DNA from: CAYVDH01 sp964450355
GTDB taxonomy: Bacteria; Bacteroidota; Bacteroidia; NS11-12g; UBA955
Direction: 5' to 3'
Assembly: GCA_964450355.1 (NCBI GenBank)
Contig: CAYVDH010000158.1
Location: forward strand, 1 to 8,372
Length of the DNA stretch: 8,372 nucleotides
Shown here: piece after piece, positions 6,877-8,372 of the stretch
Layout: each line of letters starts with the position of its first letter
Position numbering within the stretch: position 1 is the first letter of the stretch
Notes under the pieces: generated by a model
What the model was told of the DNA's origin: nothing
What the model saw: only the letters and a program-made list of their open reading frames with translations
Database searches by the model: none
Translations under genes and position numbers: made by a program

Positions 6877-6945
6877 CTTCAGTTCCGCTGTTGCTCGGTC
6901 TTCAGTTCCGCTGTTGCTCGGTCTTCAGTATCGCTGTTGCCCGAT
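6877..6945. repeat. Three tandem 23-bp repeats in the 190-bp gap before the secreted-protein gene
   Basis: The unit begins CTTCAGTTCCGCTGTTGCTC and is 23 bp long. Copies lie at 6877-6899, 6900-6922 and 6923-6945 with no spacers. The first two are identical; the third differs at three positions (T to A in AGTTCC, T to C in GCTC, G to A near the end). The repeats are clearly richer in G+C than the surrounding gap and sit 22-90 bp upstream of the secreted-protein start. They could be protein-binding sites, part of a 5' leader, or a slipped-strand expansion. The rest of the gap (6946-7045) is AT-rich with no convincing gene or hairpin. Confidence 0.92.
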
Positions 6946-7045
6946 TTATTTATTTTCTGTATTTTAAAGTATTTATAATCATAAAAAGGAGATTAGAATT
7001 CTATGTAAAATTTATGGTATTTTCTTCTTTTACTTGTTTTAAGTA

Positions 7046-8266
7046 TTACATTTTCATTCCTTCCATTGGGTCGCTGCCTTTGCGGAATTTATACTCACTA
7101 TTTATCGCATAAGCTCCAGTAATTACGACTTTTTTTGACTTATCTATTTCAGATTTAATTTCTATCATTCCATTGGTTTCGATTCCTGTTTCGACCATTA
7201 GATTTTCAAATACTCCCGGTCTTTTTTCAACCCAAATATAGGAAGCGTTTTCTTCCCTGATAACTGCATCAACAGGGATATACAATCCTTTCAGATTAGA
7301 TTGTGTTAATTTTGCCATAGCTTGCATCCCGGGTTTTAGTTGCAAATTGGGATTTGGGATTTCCAATCGAATTAAAAGCAGACGGGTATCTGGATTTATT
7401 TCCGGATTGATAAAAGAGACTTGTGCATTTATAGTTTTGTCAGGAAAATCGGTAAATGTAATTTGGGCTTTTTGTCCTATTTTTAGATTTTTAGCATAGT
7501 TTACGTTGACCTGTGTTTCTAACCAAAGACTGTTTAAATCAGCCAATTTAATGATGCTAGAACCTTCCATTGCATAACTGCCTTCTGTGGTACTTATTTC
7601 CGATATTGTTCCACTGACTGTACTGTGAAAAATTGTATATGGAGAAACATCTTTGAGGGTTTTTAAACTTTCAATTTGGGCATTGGATAGACCAAAGAAC
7701 AACAGTTTTTGTTTTGCTGCATTGAGCATATTTCGGGCATTCTTTCCAAAATCGCCAGGCATTGCCAGTTGTTTGTGTGCCGTGAAATAATCCTGTTTGG
7801 CAATGGCAATATCTTCACTATATAATTGATATACGGCTTGGTTTTTAGCCACATAATCACCAACGGTTTTGAAATACAACTTTTCAATTCGTCCCATTGC
7901 TCTTGCAGAAATGGTTTTGATTTTCTCTTGATTAATGGTCAAGACTCCCGTATAATTTTGCTCTAAACTGCTTTGAGTTTCTGAAATGGTTTGGGTAGTG
8001 ATATTTCCCAGCTGTATTTGCTGTTTACTCAAACTTATTTCGTTAGCCTCTGTGTCATCTTGTTTTATCGGGGTTAACTCCATATGGCAAATAGGGCATT
8101 TACCTGGTTTGTCTTCCTTAACTTGTGGATCCATAGAACAAGTGTAAAATGTTGTTGCTGCACTCTTATTGTGTTTGCTATGGTCTTCTTTTTCTTTAGT
8201 ATTACAAGCTATCATTACCATAAATAGTATGGATACTAAACTTATTTTTTTTATTGTCTTCATCAT
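7046..8266 (-). CDS. cusB: CusB-type RND efflux periplasmic adaptor, lipoprotein, with heavy-metal-binding domain
   Basis: This 406-aa membrane fusion protein would link an inner-membrane RND pump to an outer-membrane channel for Cu(I)/Ag(I) or related metal efflux. It has a type II signal peptide with a lipobox (VMIAC), so C21 is the probable lipidated residue. A His-containing spacer (EDHSKHNKS) follows, then a heavy-metal-binding domain, FYTCSMDP...CPICHMEL (40-64), with C43, C57 and C60. Residues about 75-325 give the barrel-sandwich hybrid, a short alpha-hairpin and beta-barrel typical of CusB (ISARAMGRIEKLYFKTVGDYV at 119-139; LADLNSLWLETQVN at 241-254; NPDTRLLLIRLEIPNPNLQLKPGM at 291-314). 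The end is Met-rich (DPMEGMKM). Its first ATG overlaps the upstream stop as TAATG; a second ATG follows at once. No RND pump gene is visible in the window. Confidence 0.93.
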   Translation of the reverse strand: MMKTIKKISLVSILFMVMIACNTKEKEDHSKHNKSAATTFYTCSMDPQVKEDKPGKCPICHMELTPIKQDDTEANEISLSKQQIQLGNITTQTISETQSSLEQNYTGVLTINQEKIKTISARAMGRIEKLYFKTVGDYVAKNQAVYQLYSEDIAIAKQDYFTAHKQLAMPGDFGKNARNMLNAAKQKLLFFGLSNAQIESLKTLKDVSPYTIFHSTVSGTISEISTTEGSYAMEGSSIIKLADLNSLWLETQVNVNYAKNLKIGQKAQITFTDFPDKTINAQVSFINPEINPDTRLLLIRLEIPNPNLQLKPGMQAMAKLTQSNLKGLYIPVDAVIREENASYIWVEKRPGVFENLMVETGIETNGMIEIKSEIDKSKKVVITGAYAINSEYKFRKGSDPMEGMKM

Positions 8267-8372
8267 TATTCGGTTTTAATAAAGCTTTCGCTGTCAATTA
8301 AATATTGTGCATTTTTGGCAATGGTGTCTTTTACGGAAATACCTTCAATAATTTGAATAAAATCATCCATTT
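8266..8372 (-). CDS. C-terminus of a CusB-like RND adaptor (5' end outside window)
   Basis: Only the last 34 codons are visible, ending at the TAA at 8268-8266. The peptide IQIIEGISVKDTIAKNAQYL then IDSESFIKTE fits the C-terminal pattern of CusB/CzcB-family adaptors, in which a G(L)xxGDxVVxxGxFLIDSE-like segment closes the membrane-proximal domain. The assignment is tentative because so little is present. The stop overlaps the next start by one base, so the two genes are probably translationally coupled. If correct, two adaptor genes lie in tandem. Confidence 0.6.
   Translation of the reverse strand, partial: MDDFIQIIEGISVKDTIAKNAQYLIDSESFIKTE

Noticed and set aside
6877..6945. A CRISPR-like array
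   Set aside because: The 23-bp units follow each other directly with no spacers, there are only three, and no cas gene is present.
6983..7008. A plus-strand AAAAAGGAG with a nearby ATG, possibly a short gene
   Set aside because: The ATG at 7003 is followed at once by TAA, and this group of bacteria rarely uses Shine-Dalgarno sequences.
6891..7112. A plus-strand open frame of 73 codons covering the repeats and the adaptor's end
   Set aside because: It runs through intergenic repeats and antisense into the adaptor gene, with low-complexity Phe/Tyr-rich translation and no family resemblance.
7340..7347. Another operator core (TTGCAAAT) in the adaptor gene
   Set aside because: It is a lone 8-mer in opposite orientation in the middle of coding sequence with no second half-site 21 bp away.

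Overview
The window is a compact copper (heavy-metal) handling locus, with every recognised gene on the minus strand. It most likely comes from a Bacteroidetes, probably a Flavobacterium-like member of the Flavobacteriia. The evidence is the AT-rich sequence, the near absence of Shine-Dalgarno sequences, a DUF2911 protein, and the style of the exported proteins. Assignment to genus is inference.

In transcription order (high to low coordinates): (i) 8266-8372 is the last 34 codons of a protein that looks like the C-terminus of a CusB-type RND adaptor. (ii) 7046-8266 is a complete lipoprotein-type CusB adaptor with a heavy-metal-binding domain, whose start overlaps the previous stop (TAATG). 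(iii) A 190-bp gap holds three tandem copies of a 23-bp repeat. (iv) 6379-6855 is a small secreted Gly/Asn-rich repeat protein with a Cys/His C-terminal cluster, followed by a strong hairpin terminator at 6339-6372. (v) 5029-6273 is an unrecognised 414-aa protein with a degenerate helix-hairpin-helix region and a nuclease-like C-terminal segment. (vi) 4458-5021 is a 187-aa AraC-family regulator with an HMA-like CxxC metal-binding N-terminus. (vii) 1842-4379 is a CopA-type Cu(I) P1B-ATPase. (viii) 960-1832 is a DUF2911 protein with a TPR-like tail. (ix) 1-923 is the N-terminal part of a periplasmic multicopper oxidase that runs off the window.

These genes fit one scheme. CopA pumps Cu(I) out of the cytoplasm. 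The multicopper oxidase would oxidise Cu(I) in the periplasm. The CusB-type adaptors would serve a tripartite pump that moves metal across the outer membrane. The small secreted Cys/His protein may bind metal outside the cytoplasm. The HMA-AraC protein is the obvious candidate sensor. Between it and copA lie two 13-bp direct repeats that differ at one base and are exactly 21 bp apart. This is the geometry expected of an AraC-family operator, and one copy overlaps a plausible -33 promoter element.

The least expected parts are the possible nuclease in the middle of the metal genes, the metal-sensing AraC architecture with its candidate operator, the 23-bp tandem repeats, and the small Cys/His-tailed secreted protein. 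No stretch longer than 300 bases lacks a gene. No tRNA, rRNA, insertion sequence or CRISPR array was seen.
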